DNA from: Klebsiella michiganensis
Lineage (GTDB): Bacteria; Pseudomonadota; Gammaproteobacteria; Enterobacterales; Enterobacteriaceae
Assembly (NCBI GenBank): GCA_000963575.1
Contig: CP011077.1
Coordinates: 4,154,001 to 4,218,000, forward strand
DNA length: 64,000 bases
Direction: 5' to 3'
Shown: piece by piece, positions 47,104-56,707 of the stretch
Layout: each line of letters begins with the position of its first letter
Numbering within the stretch: position 1 is the first letter of the stretch
The notes under the pieces: model-generated
Seen by the model: the letters and a program-made list of their open reading frames with translations, nothing else
Told to the model about the DNA's origin: nothing
The model's database searches: none
Made by a program: the position numbers and the translations under genes

Positions 47104-47261
47104 TAGCCGCCGCCGGGAATGGAATCCAGGGTTATGTCAGCGCACGCCGGAGAATGTTACATTTCCCTCGACCTATTAAGAATTTGCTGCTTTTCTTCCT
47201 CTGTTCATCAAGTTATTACTAGACTTATTAACGGGATCCTTTCCTGACGAGGAACATAACG

Positions 47262-47480
47262 ATGACTAAATGGGCAGTAGCAATCTCCGCCATTGGTCTT
47301 GCCTTTGCCGTTTCAGGCTGCAGCAGTGACTACGTGATGGCGACCAAAGATGGGCGAATGATTTTGACCGAAGGCAAGCCGAAGGTCGATGAAGATACCG
47401 GCCTGGTCAGCTATCGTGACCAGCAAGGTAATGAAATGCAGATCAACCGCAACGACGTTTCCCAGATTATTGAGCGCTAA
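47262..47480 (+). CDS. ygdR: DUF903 lipoprotein YgdR
   Basis: 72-residue lipoprotein, lipobox VSGCSSDYVMATKDG, with the DUF903 segment DGRMILTEGKPKVD. Paralogue of YgdI (19457). In E. coli the ygdQ gene lies between mutH and ygdR; here the gap is only 158 bp, so ygdQ is absent. Confidence 0.94.
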   Translation: MTKWAVAISAIGLAFAVSGCSSDYVMATKDGRMILTEGKPKVDEDTGLVSYRDQQGNEMQINRNDVSQIIER

Positions 47481-47622
47481 TCTCGCAGGGTCAGCCCATC
47501 GGCTGGCCTGATGATTTTTCTTCCTTCCCCCTCTTTCGCTTTGCCCCGGCCTCTGCCATGTTTATAGACCTTTTGTCGGGTAACGATGCCTGACGAGTCA
47601 AAAGAACAACAGGAAGCCGGCT

Positions 47623-48666
47623 ATGCACTATCACCGTATCCCCCACAGTTCACTTGAAGTCAGCACGCTGGGGCTGGGAACCATGACCTTTGGTGAACAA
47701 AACAGCGAGGCCGATGCCCACCAGCAGCTCGATTATGCCGTTAGTCAGGGCGTTAATCTGATTGATGTTGCGGAAATGTACCCGGTGCCGCCACGCCCGG
47801 AAACCCAGGGTCTGACGGAGAGCTATGTCGGCAGCTGGCTTAAAGCGCGCGGTAACCGCGAAAAGCTGGTCATTGCTTCCAAAGTCACCGGCCCAACCCG
47901 CAACAACGACGCGGGCATCCGCCCAAACCAGATCCTCGACCGGAAAAACATCCGCGAAGCGCTGGATGCCAGCCTCAAACGCCTGCAAACCGATTATCTC
48001 GATCTCTATCAGGTGCACTGGCCGCAGCGTCAGACCAACATGTTTGGCAAACTTGGCTACACCTGGAGCGACACAACTTCACTGCCGGTAACCCTTCTGG
48101 AAACGCTCGAAGCGTTGACCGAATGCCAACGCGCCGGGAAAATTCGCTACATCGGCGTCTCGAACGAAACGCCGTGGGGCGTGATGCGCTATCTGCAGCT
48201 TGCTGAAAAACACGACCTGCCGCGCATCGTGACGATTCAAAACCCCTACAGCCTGTTGAACCGCAGCTTTGAAGTTGGCCTGTCTGAGATTAGCCAGCAT
48301 GAAGGCGTCGAACTGCTCGCTTATTCCTGCCTCGCCTTCGGCGTGCTGTCGGGCAAATACCTTAACGGGGCCAAACCTGCAGGCGCCCGAAACACGCTCT
48401 TTAGCCGCTTTACCCGCTACAGCGGTGAGCAGTCGCAAAAAGCTGTTGCGGCGTATGTTGAGATAGCTAAGCGCCATAATCTCGACCCGGCGCAAATGGC
48501 ACTGGCTTTTGTTCGTCGCCAGCCGTTCGTCGCCAGCACGCTGCTCGGCGCGACGACCCTGGAACAGCTGAAAACCAACCTTGAAAGCCTGCACCTGAAG
48601 CTAAGCGAAGAGGTGATTGAGGAGATTGAAGCGGTGCATCGGATCTATACCTACCCGGCACCGTAA
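47623..48666 (+). CDS. tas: Aldo/keto reductase Tas
   Basis: 347-residue NADP(H)-dependent aldo/keto reductase. The catalytic pattern is present (NLIDVAEMYPVP with Asp and Tyr, ASKVTG Lys, YQVHWPQ His). Tas in E. coli suppresses a tyrosine auxotrophy under starvation; its natural substrate is not known. Single gene with a terminator shared with lplT. Confidence 0.95.
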   Translation: MHYHRIPHSSLEVSTLGLGTMTFGEQNSEADAHQQLDYAVSQGVNLIDVAEMYPVPPRPETQGLTESYVGSWLKARGNREKLVIASKVTGPTRNNDAGIRPNQILDRKNIREALDASLKRLQTDYLDLYQVHWPQRQTNMFGKLGYTWSDTTSLPVTLLETLEALTECQRAGKIRYIGVSNETPWGVMRYLQLAEKHDLPRIVTIQNPYSLLNRSFEVGLSEISQHEGVELLAYSCLAFGVLSGKYLNGAKPAGARNTLFSRFTRYSGEQSQKAVAAYVEIAKRHNLDPAQMALAFVRRQPFVASTLLGATTLEQLKTNLESLHLKLSEEVIEEIEAVHRIYTYPAP

Positions 48667-48673
48667 TAAATAA

Positions 48674-48696
48674 GGCCCTCCGGGGGAGGGCCTTTT
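48674..48696. terminator. Bidirectional terminator between tas and lplT
   Basis: GGCCCTCC-GGG-GGAGGGCC followed by TTTT on the plus side, in the 32-bp convergent gap. Confidence 0.8.
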
Positions 48697-48698
48697 GG

Positions 48699-49895
48699 TT
48701 ATTTCTGCTTGATTTGCCACAGCCACAGCGCGCTAATCGCCAGCGCAAACACCGCGCCGAATCCGATCCCGATCCCGACAATCGACGCCCCGGTTTTCAC
48801 CGCCAGTGAGAACAGACCCAGCATCAAAAGCATGGCCGTGTTTTCACCCAGATTTTGCACGGCAATGGCGTTGCCTGCCCCGACCGTGTGCTTGCCGCGC
48901 TCCTGAAGCAGCGCGTTAAGCGGCACCACGAAGAAACCGCCCAACAGGCCAATCAGCACCAGCAAAGCGTATGAAGGCAGCAAAGAATGCTGGAGAGCAA
49001 AAATCAGCACACCAATGCCAATCAAAATTCCGGCGGGCATGCAGCGGGCGACAGTTTCCAGCGTCACCAGCTTCGCAGCAGCCCCGGCCCCCACCACAAT
49101 CCCAACCGCAACCATCGCATTCAGATAGGTAGGCGTCGCGTTATCCGCGATCCCCAACGCCACCGGCACCCACAGCACCAGCAGGAAGCGCAGCGTCACG
49201 CCGGCCCCCCAGAACAGGCTGGTGCCCACCAGCGAGAAGCGCGTTTCTCCGCTGCGCCAGAGGCTGCGGCAGGCTGAAAAGAAGCTGTGCGTCATCGGCT
49301 TAAAGTGCCATGACTGGCCGGGGCGCGCGGCAGCCAGTTTAGGGATAAACAGGTTGGCCACCACCGCCCCACCGTAAACCAGCGCACAGACGACCAGCGC
49401 CGCGGTCAGGTTCCAGTCAGCCAGCACGCCTCCGGCTACTGATCCAAGCAGGATCGCCGCAATGGTAGAGGATTCCATCAGGCCGTTGGCCTTCACCAAT
49501 CGATCCCCGGTGGTCAGCTCGCCGAGAATGCCGTATTTAGCCGGTGAATAGGCCGCAGCGCCAATTCCCACCAGCGTGTAGCCGACAAAGGGATTCAGCC
49601 CTAACGCAATCACAGCCGCACCAACAAGTTTCATGCTGTTCGCCAGCATCATCACTCGTCCTTTGGCGAAACTGTCGGCCACCTGCCCCACAAACGGCGC
49701 AAACAGGATATAAGCGCCGACAAACACCATTTGCAGCACGGGCTGGCTCCAGTCCGGGTAGAACTGCTGCTTGAGCACCGCGAGCGTGGCGAACAGCAGC
49801 GCATTGTCGCCAAAAGCCGATAAAAATTGCGCCGCGGTTACCGCCATCATGCCCCGGGACCACAAAGAACCGCTATTGCCAGCCTGTTCAGCCAT
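48699..49895 (-). CDS. lplT: Lysophospholipid transporter LplT
   Basis: 398-residue MFS carrier, about 12 membrane segments, flipping lysophospholipids across the inner membrane to Aas. Conserved: AQFLSAFGDNALLFATLAVL and GQVADSFAKGRVMM. ATG 49895 (MAEQAGNSGS) is preferred over 49916. Its start overlaps aas by 8 nt, so lplT is translated after aas in one operon. Confidence 0.95.
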   Translation of the reverse strand: MAEQAGNSGSLWSRGMMAVTAAQFLSAFGDNALLFATLAVLKQQFYPDWSQPVLQMVFVGAYILFAPFVGQVADSFAKGRVMMLANSMKLVGAAVIALGLNPFVGYTLVGIGAAAYSPAKYGILGELTTGDRLVKANGLMESSTIAAILLGSVAGGVLADWNLTAALVVCALVYGGAVVANLFIPKLAAARPGQSWHFKPMTHSFFSACRSLWRSGETRFSLVGTSLFWGAGVTLRFLLVLWVPVALGIADNATPTYLNAMVAVGIVVGAGAAAKLVTLETVARCMPAGILIGIGVLIFALQHSLLPSYALLVLIGLLGGFFVVPLNALLQERGKHTVGAGNAIAVQNLGENTAMLLMLGLFSLAVKTGASIVGIGIGFGAVFALAISALWLWQIKQK

Positions 49896-52047
49896 TGGCT
49901 TTCTCCGCTTCATCAACCTGCGCTTTCAGGGTAACAAAATCTGGTTTTCCGCTGCCTAGCACCGGCAGTTGTTTGAGGAAGCGAATATCGCGCGGTACTG
50001 CCAGCTCAGGCACGCCATGCTCACGGGCATAGTGCAAGAGTTTTTCGCGGTTAAGCTCGCTGTCGGTAGTAAACATCACCAAAGCTTCGCCTTTGGCCGC
50101 GTCGTGTTTAACCACTGTGGCATGCAGCTTGTCTGGAGAAATGCCGATTGCCATCTGCTCAACCATCTCAAGCGACACCATTTCCCCGGCAATTTTGGCA
50201 AAGCGCTTCGCACGCCCCTGAATCACGCAATAGCCCTGCTCGTCAAAGGTTACGATATCACCGGTGTCATACCAGCCGGGCTCCATCTCACCGAGGCCGT
50301 TTTCAGCCTCGGGCTGCTCCAGCACGCCCGGATTTTCCACGCGCAGATAGCCATTCATGATATTTGGCCCTTTGAGCTGCAGCCTTCCGCCCTGCTCAAT
50401 ACCGGGCACCGCCAGCAGGCGAGCATCCATTGCCGGAAGGATACGTCCCACGGTTCCTGGCTTCGCCGCCATTGGCACGTTGATAGACACCACCGGCGCG
50501 CACTCGGTCACGCCGTAGCCTTCCAGAATCCGCAGGCCGAACTTGTCCTGCCACAGCTGCTTAGTGCTTTCCTGCAACTTTTCCGCCCCGGCGACCACAT
50601 AGCGCAGACGGAAGAAATCATACGGGTTAGCAAAGCGGGCATAGTTGCCGAGGAAGGTCGAGGTGCCAAATACGACCGTACAATTACGATCGTAGATAAG
50701 CTCCGGTACCACACGGTAATGCAGCGGGCTTGGGTAGAGGAACACTTCCGCCCCGGTCAGCAGCGGTGTGAACAGCCCCACCGTCAGGCCAAAAGAGTGG
50801 AAGAGCGGCAGCGCGGACATAAACCGGTCATCGGCGGTGAAATCGGCGATGGTGCGAATTTGCTCCACGTTCGCCAGCAGGCTTTTATGGCTGTGCACCA
50901 CACCTTTTGGGTTGCCCTCCGAGCCGGAGGTAAACAGTACCATCGCCGCGTCTTCAGGCCGCTGCTTTACCTGAGCCAGACGAGGCGCAAGCAGATGCGC
51001 AAAGATCCACACTTTATCCTGCAGGGTGATGGTGGACTTTAAATCTTCCAGATAAACCCAACGCACCTGCGTCAGCTGCTCCGGCAAGTGCCACAGCTTG
51101 CCCTTATCCAGGAACTGTCGGGAGGTAAAGACAGTCTTGATTTGCGCCGCGGTAATCGCGCTGGTCAGTCCTTTTACGCCTGCCGTGTAGTTCATCATCG
51201 CCGGAATGCGCCCCCGAGACGAAGCGCCAAAAATCACCGCCGCGCTGATCGCTGCATTCGGCAGCATCAAACCAATGGTTTCACCCTGTTCGCTGTATTT
51301 ATCCAGAATTCGGCCTACAAACAGCGTTTTTTTCAGCAGAGAGCTGTATGTATCAGGCTTGAAGTTAATGTCTTCAATACAGTTTTTACGCGAGCCGTAG
51401 CGATATTTCGCCGCCAGTAGCGCCTCAAAAAGCGTCTCACGCGGGCGGACGGCCATGCGCGCTTCCATCATGATTTGGTGCAACATCTCACCGGCTATTT
51501 TGCGGCGATCGCGAGCCCGGGGTGCTTCCGGCATTGCAATCGACGTTGGCGGGAGAAGATGCAGGCTAATACGCGGAAATGCGCGCTGTTTTACCAGCCC
51601 TTTCAGCCGGCCAAAGAAAGTCAGCTCCGCGCCGTCGATGCGCAAAGGCACAACCGTGGCCTGTGCTTTGGCCGCCACAAACCCGGCACCATCGTAGATT
51701 TTCATCAATGAGCCCGTCACGCTGATCCGCCCTTCCGGGAAAATCACCACCGGACGCCCCTGCTCCACAAGGCGCACCAGGTGTTTGATAGACATCGGCT
51801 TGGTTGGATCCAGCGGGACAAAATCAATGAGCGGTTTTAGCCAGCGCATATACCACTGCTGGCTGATCGAGGAGTAGACCGCAAATACCGGGCGCACCGG
51901 CAGAAAGAGTGCAACCAGGATTCCGTCCAGAAACGAGACGTGGTTCGGAACAATCAGCACCCGCTGTAGTTGAAGAACCTGCGGATCGCCGGAAAGAGTT
52001 ACCCGGAATAGAATGCGGAATAGCGCGCGGAAAAAAGCAAAAAGCAT
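49888..52047 (-). CDS. aas: Bifunctional acyl-ACP synthetase/2-acylglycerophosphoethanolamine acyltransferase Aas
   Basis: 719-residue inner-membrane enzyme that reacylates lysophospholipids. N-terminal PlsC-type acyltransferase with the HX4D motif in PNHVSFLDGIL and FPEGRISVTG; C-terminal acyl-adenylating domain with VLFTSGSEGNPKGVVHSH and GYGVTECAPVVS. It works with LplT encoded next. Confidence 0.97.
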   Translation of the reverse strand: MLFAFFRALFRILFRVTLSGDPQVLQLQRVLIVPNHVSFLDGILVALFLPVRPVFAVYSSISQQWYMRWLKPLIDFVPLDPTKPMSIKHLVRLVEQGRPVVIFPEGRISVTGSLMKIYDGAGFVAAKAQATVVPLRIDGAELTFFGRLKGLVKQRAFPRISLHLLPPTSIAMPEAPRARDRRKIAGEMLHQIMMEARMAVRPRETLFEALLAAKYRYGSRKNCIEDINFKPDTYSSLLKKTLFVGRILDKYSEQGETIGLMLPNAAISAAVIFGASSRGRIPAMMNYTAGVKGLTSAITAAQIKTVFTSRQFLDKGKLWHLPEQLTQVRWVYLEDLKSTITLQDKVWIFAHLLAPRLAQVKQRPEDAAMVLFTSGSEGNPKGVVHSHKSLLANVEQIRTIADFTADDRFMSALPLFHSFGLTVGLFTPLLTGAEVFLYPSPLHYRVVPELIYDRNCTVVFGTSTFLGNYARFANPYDFFRLRYVVAGAEKLQESTKQLWQDKFGLRILEGYGVTECAPVVSINVPMAAKPGTVGRILPAMDARLLAVPGIEQGGRLQLKGPNIMNGYLRVENPGVLEQPEAENGLGEMEPGWYDTGDIVTFDEQGYCVIQGRAKRFAKIAGEMVSLEMVEQMAIGISPDKLHATVVKHDAAKGEALVMFTTDSELNREKLLHYAREHGVPELAVPRDIRFLKQLPVLGSGKPDFVTLKAQVDEAEKANG

Positions 52048-52141
52048 AGCGACTCTCTTTGTCGTCTGTCGTTAAGCATTAAGTGTAGAGTCGCAGAGTA
52101 CACCAGTTGCGTTAAGTGCGGGAGGGGGCTCAAAAAATGGC

Positions 52142-52230
52142 AAAAAAAAACCTGCGCATCTGCGCAGGTTGGTGCAAAAGAATTGTACTCAGCAGAGTAC
52201 CAGGAATTCTCACCAATCAATACCTCTGGG
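52142..52230 (-). ncRNA. omrA: OmrA small RNA
   Basis: On the minus strand it begins CCCAGAGGTATTGATTGGTG, the conserved Omr 5' seed, and ends in AACCTGCGCAGATGCGCAGGTT plus a T-run: about 89 nt. The 3' half also contains the TTGCACCAACCTGCGC block of E. coli OmrA. OmpR-dependent, Hfq-binding; represses outer-membrane protein and other mRNAs such as ompT, cirA and csgD. Confidence 0.95.
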
Positions 52231-52347
52231 ATCTGAATTGTCTCGCGCCACCGGCGGTGAAACCAGCGGCAAAAAGCAAGGGAATGAGCCCAAGTGCAAC
52301 CAGGTGTTTAAATTCTCGATTCTTGTTACAGGCGGTGGGATTCAGGC

Positions 52348-52433
52348 AAAAAAAAACCTGCGCATCCGCGCAGGTTGGTGTAATTCATAGGATCAGCAAT
52401 TAATCGCTGACTTCACCTATCAATACCTCTGGG
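52348..52433 (-). ncRNA. omrB: OmrB small RNA
   Basis: Same seed CCCAGAGGTATTGATAGGTG and a GCGCGGATGCGC-type terminator; the middle differs from OmrA (GAAGTCAGCGATTAATTGCT). AATTACACCAACCTGCG before the terminator fits E. coli OmrB. About 86 nt. A TACATT -10-like box lies upstream on the minus strand (about 52440-52447). It is tandem with omrA between aas and galR. Confidence 0.95.
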
Positions 52434-52572
52434 ACCACAAATGTAGCAGCGGAGTCCTCAGTTAAGCTACGCTGAAATCGCAACAGCCGACTGCAAAATG
52501 TAAGCAAAGATTTGGGCAGAAACGTTTAAAAATCCGTAACATGCACTAAAAAGAGGCAGCCCGGTGAGAGAG

Positions 52573-52587
52573 GTGTAACCGTTACAC
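52573..52587. promoter_or_regulatory. GalR/GalS-like dyad upstream of galR
   Basis: GTGTAAC-C-GTTACAC, a perfect dyad but one base shorter than the 16-bp gal operator consensus. About 122 bp before galR. Confidence 0.4.
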
Positions 52588-52674
52588 GCTTTCACCTTGA
52601 TTTTGTTCCAGTTTGCGATATACCCATCAGTTGTTGCCTTGCAGTCATCAGGGATTTCCGTAAAACTAAACGCA

Positions 52675-52690
52675 GTGTAAACGATTACCC
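52675..52690. promoter_or_regulatory. Probable GalR operator before galR
   Basis: GTGTAAACGATTACCC differs from the gal operator consensus GTGKAANCGNTTNCAC at one conserved base. It ends 18 bp before the galR ATG, consistent with autoregulation. Confidence 0.6.
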
Positions 52691-52708
52691 CTAACAGGAA
52701 GGCCTTTC

Positions 52709-53719
52709 ATGGCGACAATTAAGGATGTGGCTCGGCTGGCTGGTGTGTCTGTCGCCACGGTTTCACGCGTCATCAACCACTCCCCAAAAGCCAGCGACGC
52801 CTCAAAGCAGGCGGTGAATAGCGCTATGGAAGCGTTGAATTATCATCCCAACGCTAATGCGCGGGCGCTTGCCCAGCAAGCCACTGAAACCATTGGTCTG
52901 GTGGTGGGCGACGTTTCCGATCCTTTCTTTGGCGCTATGGTAAAAGCCGTTGAACAGGTTGCCTACCGCACCGGCAACTTCCTGCTAATCGGCAACGGCT
53001 ACCACAGCGAACAAAAAGAGCGCCAGGCCATCGAACAGCTTATTCGCCACCGCAGCGCTGCGCTGGTCGTTCATGCCAAAAAACTTCCCGATGAAGAGCT
53101 GATTTCTCTCATGAAACAGATCCCGGGTATGGTGCTCATCAACCGCATCGTGCCCGGGTTTGAGCAGCGCTGCGTTGCGCTGGACGACCGCTACGGAGCC
53201 TGGCTCGCCACACGGCATTTGATTCAGCAAGGCCACACCCGCATCGGCTATATCTGTTCCAACCATCAGATATCGGACGCAGAAGACCGCCTTAAGGGCT
53301 ATTACGACGCGCTCCGCGAGCACAATATTCCCGTGAATGAGCGGCTGATAACCTTTGGTGAGCCCGACGAAAGCGGCGGCGAACAGGCCCTGACCGAGCT
53401 GTTGGGGCGCGGTAAAAACTTCACCGCCGTGGCCTGCTACAACGACTCAATGGCCGCCGGGGCGATGGGCGTGCTGAACGACAACGGAATTGATGTTCCC
53501 GGTGAGATTTCACTGATTGGTTTTGATGACGTGTTAATTTCACGCTACGTGCGACCGAAGTTGACCACGGTTCGCTACCCGATTGTCACCATGGCGACTC
53601 AGGCGGCAGAACTCGCGCTGGCGCTGGCAGAGAACCAGCCGCTGCCGGAGATCACCCACATGTTTAGCCCAACGCTGGTTCGTCGCCACTCGGTGGTCTC
53701 GCCGGGCGACAACAGTTAA
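52709..53719 (+). CDS. galR: Galactose operon repressor GalR
   Basis: 336-residue LacI-family repressor of gal genes. HTH MATIKDVARLAGVSVATVSR, hinge NARALAQQATETIGL, then a periplasmic-binding-protein-like sugar domain. A few residues shorter than E. coli GalR (343) at the C-terminus. Its stop overlaps the convergent GNAT gene by 4 nt. Confidence 0.93.
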   Translation: MATIKDVARLAGVSVATVSRVINHSPKASDASKQAVNSAMEALNYHPNANARALAQQATETIGLVVGDVSDPFFGAMVKAVEQVAYRTGNFLLIGNGYHSEQKERQAIEQLIRHRSAALVVHAKKLPDEELISLMKQIPGMVLINRIVPGFEQRCVALDDRYGAWLATRHLIQQGHTRIGYICSNHQISDAEDRLKGYYDALREHNIPVNERLITFGEPDESGGEQALTELLGRGKNFTAVACYNDSMAAGAMGVLNDNGIDVPGEISLIGFDDVLISRYVRPKLTTVRYPIVTMATQAAELALALAENQPLPEITHMFSPTLVRRHSVVSPGDNS

Positions 53720-54165
53720 AGCGTAAGTTGATAAAGATGTACGGGCTGGTCGGGGTAATCCAGCCCGTCGCCGATATAGCGCCAGCCAAACCGTTCATAA
53801 TAGGCCTTACAGGCCGAATACAGATATAAAGACCCAAAACCCAGCCCACGGGCATATTCCGCGACGTGCCGCTGTAAAAGCTCGCCCAGCCCCTTCCCTC
53901 GCTGGCTTTCATCAATATACAGCGCCGCCAGCCAGGGCCAGAGATCCTGCCGACTGATCAAATCACAGCGCCACAGTCCCACGGTCCCGACAATCTTTTC
54001 ACCCTCCAGCGCAATAAACGTCAGGGGCATTTCGCCTTCCCGCTGGCTGGCGGCAACAATAGACGCAAAAAAGTCTCGGCTTTCCGTACTGCCAAAGGCC
54101 TGCCAAAGCCACTCCGTCACTTGTTCTGCGTGCTGAGGGGCCTGGTACAACGGGACAATTTTCAC
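53716..54165 (-). CDS. GNAT-family N-acetyltransferase
   Basis: 149-residue acetyltransferase with the acetyl-CoA loop in ALYIDESQRGKGLGELLQRH (R/Q-x-x-G-x-G/A type) and a C-terminal YERFGWRYIGDG. Substrate unknown. It lies between galR and a LacI-type regulator, a place empty in E. coli, where galR and lysA are adjacent. It is divergent from that regulator with a 150-bp gap. Confidence 0.82.
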   Translation of the reverse strand: MKIVPLYQAPQHAEQVTEWLWQAFGSTESRDFFASIVAASQREGEMPLTFIALEGEKIVGTVGLWRCDLISRQDLWPWLAALYIDESQRGKGLGELLQRHVAEYARGLGFGSLYLYSACKAYYERFGWRYIGDGLDYPDQPVHLYQLTL

Positions 54166-54315
54166 AACGATATACTCCTAAAAACCCTCACCAAATTCCT
54201 AAAGCGTGATCTGGTACGACAATTTGCACGGCGAAACGGCAAGGCCGCTTGTGAGCGAAACTCCTGTGATAAACTGCTGGAAAATCGCGACAGCGTCCAG
54301 ATCGGGAAGGAAACA

Positions 54316-55347
54316 ATGGTAACAATGTTAGATGTCTCGTTACGCGCAGGGGTTTCCAAAGCGACGGTATCTCGCGTGTTAAACGGCACCGGACAGGTTA
54401 AAGCAAGCACCCGCGAACAGGTGTTTAAGGCCATGGAAGAGCTGGGCTATAAGCCTAATTTTCTGGCACGATCGCTGGCAAACCGCAGCAGCAACAGCAT
54501 CGGGCTGGTTGTCTCCACCTTTGATGGCTTTTACTTTGGTCGCCTGCTGCAGCAGGCTTCACGCCGCACGGAATTCTACGGTAAACAGCTGATCGTCACC
54601 GACGGGCATGACACACCGGAAAAAGAGCTGGACGCCGTGCAAATGCTGGCGGACCGGCACTGTGACGCCATTGTTCTCTACACGCGTTTTATGAGCGAGC
54701 GGGCGCTGATGTCGCTGATGGAAGCCATTCAGGTGCCGCTGGTGGTTATTAACCGGGACGTCACCCAGGCCCGTGAACGCTGCGTCTTCTTCGAACAACA
54801 GGATGCCGCATTTCAGGCCACCGAATATCTGATCCAGCAAGGCCACCGAGAAATAGCCTGTATTACCGTGCCTATCTCCACGCCAACCGGCAAGGCTCGC
54901 CTGATGGGCTACCGGAAAGCGCTGCAAAAACATGGTATTGCGTGGGACGAAAACCGTGTGAAATACGGGGATTCCAGCATGACCGAAGGGCACCATCTGT
55001 GTCAGGAGCTGCTGACCAGCGGCGTCAGCTTCAGCGCACTGTTTTCCTGTAACGACGATATGGCGCTGGGGGCCTCCAAAGCGCTGCACCAGGCCGGAAT
55101 TCGTATTCCACAGGATATTTCGCTGTTCGGCTTTGACGACGCGCCGAGCGCACAGTGGCTGGAGCCAGCGCTGTCCTCCGTCTACCTGCCTATCGACAAT
55201 ATGATCATTACCGCAATCGATCAGGCCATTAAGCTGGCGAGCGGTGAACCGTTAGCGCCGATCCCACCGTTCGTGGGGACGCTGGTACTGAGAGATTCCG
55301 TTGCGCCCGGCCCCTTTTTCGAGGCCGGACGAAAAGTATCAAAGTAA
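54316..55347 (+). CDS. LacI-family transcriptional regulator (AscG-like)
   Basis: 343-residue LacI/GalR-type repressor: HTH MLDVSLRAGVSKATVSRVLN, then a ligand-binding domain with CNDDMALGASKALHQAGI and DISLFGFDDAPSAQWL. Best resemblance by eye is AscG/GalR-like repressors of beta-glucoside or galactoside genes. ATG 54316 follows GGGAAGG; the frame is open upstream but without homology. Its 3' end overlaps lysA by 9 nt on the other strand. No sugar operon adjoins it, so its target is elsewhere or is the divergent GNAT gene. Confidence 0.82.
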   Translation: MVTMLDVSLRAGVSKATVSRVLNGTGQVKASTREQVFKAMEELGYKPNFLARSLANRSSNSIGLVVSTFDGFYFGRLLQQASRRTEFYGKQLIVTDGHDTPEKELDAVQMLADRHCDAIVLYTRFMSERALMSLMEAIQVPLVVINRDVTQARERCVFFEQQDAAFQATEYLIQQGHREIACITVPISTPTGKARLMGYRKALQKHGIAWDENRVKYGDSSMTEGHHLCQELLTSGVSFSALFSCNDDMALGASKALHQAGIRIPQDISLFGFDDAPSAQWLEPALSSVYLPIDNMIITAIDQAIKLASGEPLAPIPPFVGTLVLRDSVAPGPFFEAGRKVSK

Positions 55348-56601
55348 TTCGAGGGCCAGCAGTTCCTGAATCGTCTGGCGGCGGCGAATCAGGCGGGCAC
55401 TGCCGTTATCAAACAGCACTTCCGGCAGCAGCGGGCGGCTATTGTAGTTAGACGACATTGAAGCTCCGTATGCGCCGGTATCGTGCAGGACCAGGTAATC
55501 CCCCGGTTTTACCGGCGGCAGCAGGCGAGTTTCTACCTTACCGCCTTCCTGCTGGGTAAACACATCCCCGGACTCGCACAGCGGCCCCGCCACAACGGTT
55601 TCCCTCGCCGGCAGTGCAGCCAGATCCCGCCCGTCACCCGCCAGCGCGGAAATATGGTGATAGCTGCCGTACATCGACGGACGCATCAGATCGTTGAAAC
55701 CGGCATCGATCAGTACAAAGTGACGGGAACCCATATCTTTCACCGCGCGCACCTGTGAGACCAGCACGCCAGCCTCCGCCACCAGGAAACGGCCCGGCTC
55801 GATCTCCAGCTTCACCGGGTGTCCCAGATGAGCCGCAATTTTTTCACGAGCGGCATTCCACAGGCCGTAATAATGGTCAGTATCGATGGTTTCCTCACCT
55901 TCACGGTAAGGAATAGACAGCCCGCCGCCGGCCGAAATCGCCTCAAGATCCTGACCAAAGTCGATCACCTGCTGCACCATCGCACCGCAAACCTGCTCGA
56001 GATGACCATAATCCACGCCTGAGCCAATGTGCATATGAATACCGATCAGGTGGATCCCGTAGCGCTGCATAGCCTCCAGCGCTTTCGGCATATCGCTCAG
56101 CCAGATGCCGTGCTTGCTGTTCTCACCACCGGTATTGGTTTTCTGGCTATGCCCGTGACCGAAGCCCGGATTAATGCGCAGCCAGACGCGGTGCCCCGGA
56201 GAGATTTCGCCCAGTTGATGCAGCATATCCACAGATCCGATGTTGACCGGAATTTTCTGCTCGGCCACCAGCGCCAGCGTGGCGGTATCAATCACGTCGG
56301 CGGTAAAGACGATATCGTCCGGGTTTTCCAGCGGCGTGTAGCCTGCCGCCAGCGCACGCTCGATTTCACCCTGCGATACCGAATCCACCTTTACGCCCTG
56401 CTCACGCATCAGCTTCAGGATGTGAATATTCGAGCACGCCTTTTGGGCAAAGCGAATCACATCGAACTGGCGCAGCTGGGCAATCTGCTGCCGGATGATT
56501 TCAGCGTCATAAACCCAAACCGGACAGCCAAATTCGGCGGGCAGGGTCAGCAGGTTTTGCGCATTCAGCGCGGTGGTGGTGTCGTGCAGCGAGCGTGGCA
56601 T
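55339..56601 (-). CDS. lysA: Diaminopimelate decarboxylase LysA
   Basis: 420-residue fold-III PLP enzyme making L-lysine from meso-diaminopimelate. PLP lysine region RFAQKACSNIHILKLM, glycine loop AGGGLSIPYR, and the C-terminal active-site segment GPLCESGDVF. It is divergent from its activator gene lysR. Confidence 0.96.
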   Translation of the reverse strand: MPRSLHDTTTALNAQNLLTLPAEFGCPVWVYDAEIIRQQIAQLRQFDVIRFAQKACSNIHILKLMREQGVKVDSVSQGEIERALAAGYTPLENPDDIVFTADVIDTATLALVAEQKIPVNIGSVDMLHQLGEISPGHRVWLRINPGFGHGHSQKTNTGGENSKHGIWLSDMPKALEAMQRYGIHLIGIHMHIGSGVDYGHLEQVCGAMVQQVIDFGQDLEAISAGGGLSIPYREGEETIDTDHYYGLWNAAREKIAAHLGHPVKLEIEPGRFLVAEAGVLVSQVRAVKDMGSRHFVLIDAGFNDLMRPSMYGSYHHISALAGDGRDLAALPARETVVAGPLCESGDVFTQQEGGKVETRLLPPVKPGDYLVLHDTGAYGASMSSNYNSRPLLPEVLFDNGSARLIRRRQTIQELLALELL

Positions 56602-56707
56602 GGTGAACTCCGGGTAACGGTCATTTTCTTTATTACGCCACAGAGAGTGAGGGATAAAAAATATCGTTTTCTAGCGAGTCTATTCAAATATGATATGGTT
56701 TAGATAA

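Noticed and set aside
52116..52403. Open frames over the aas-galR gap
   Set aside because: They arise from the paired OmrA and OmrB sequences, which repeat each other; no protein family is recognisable.
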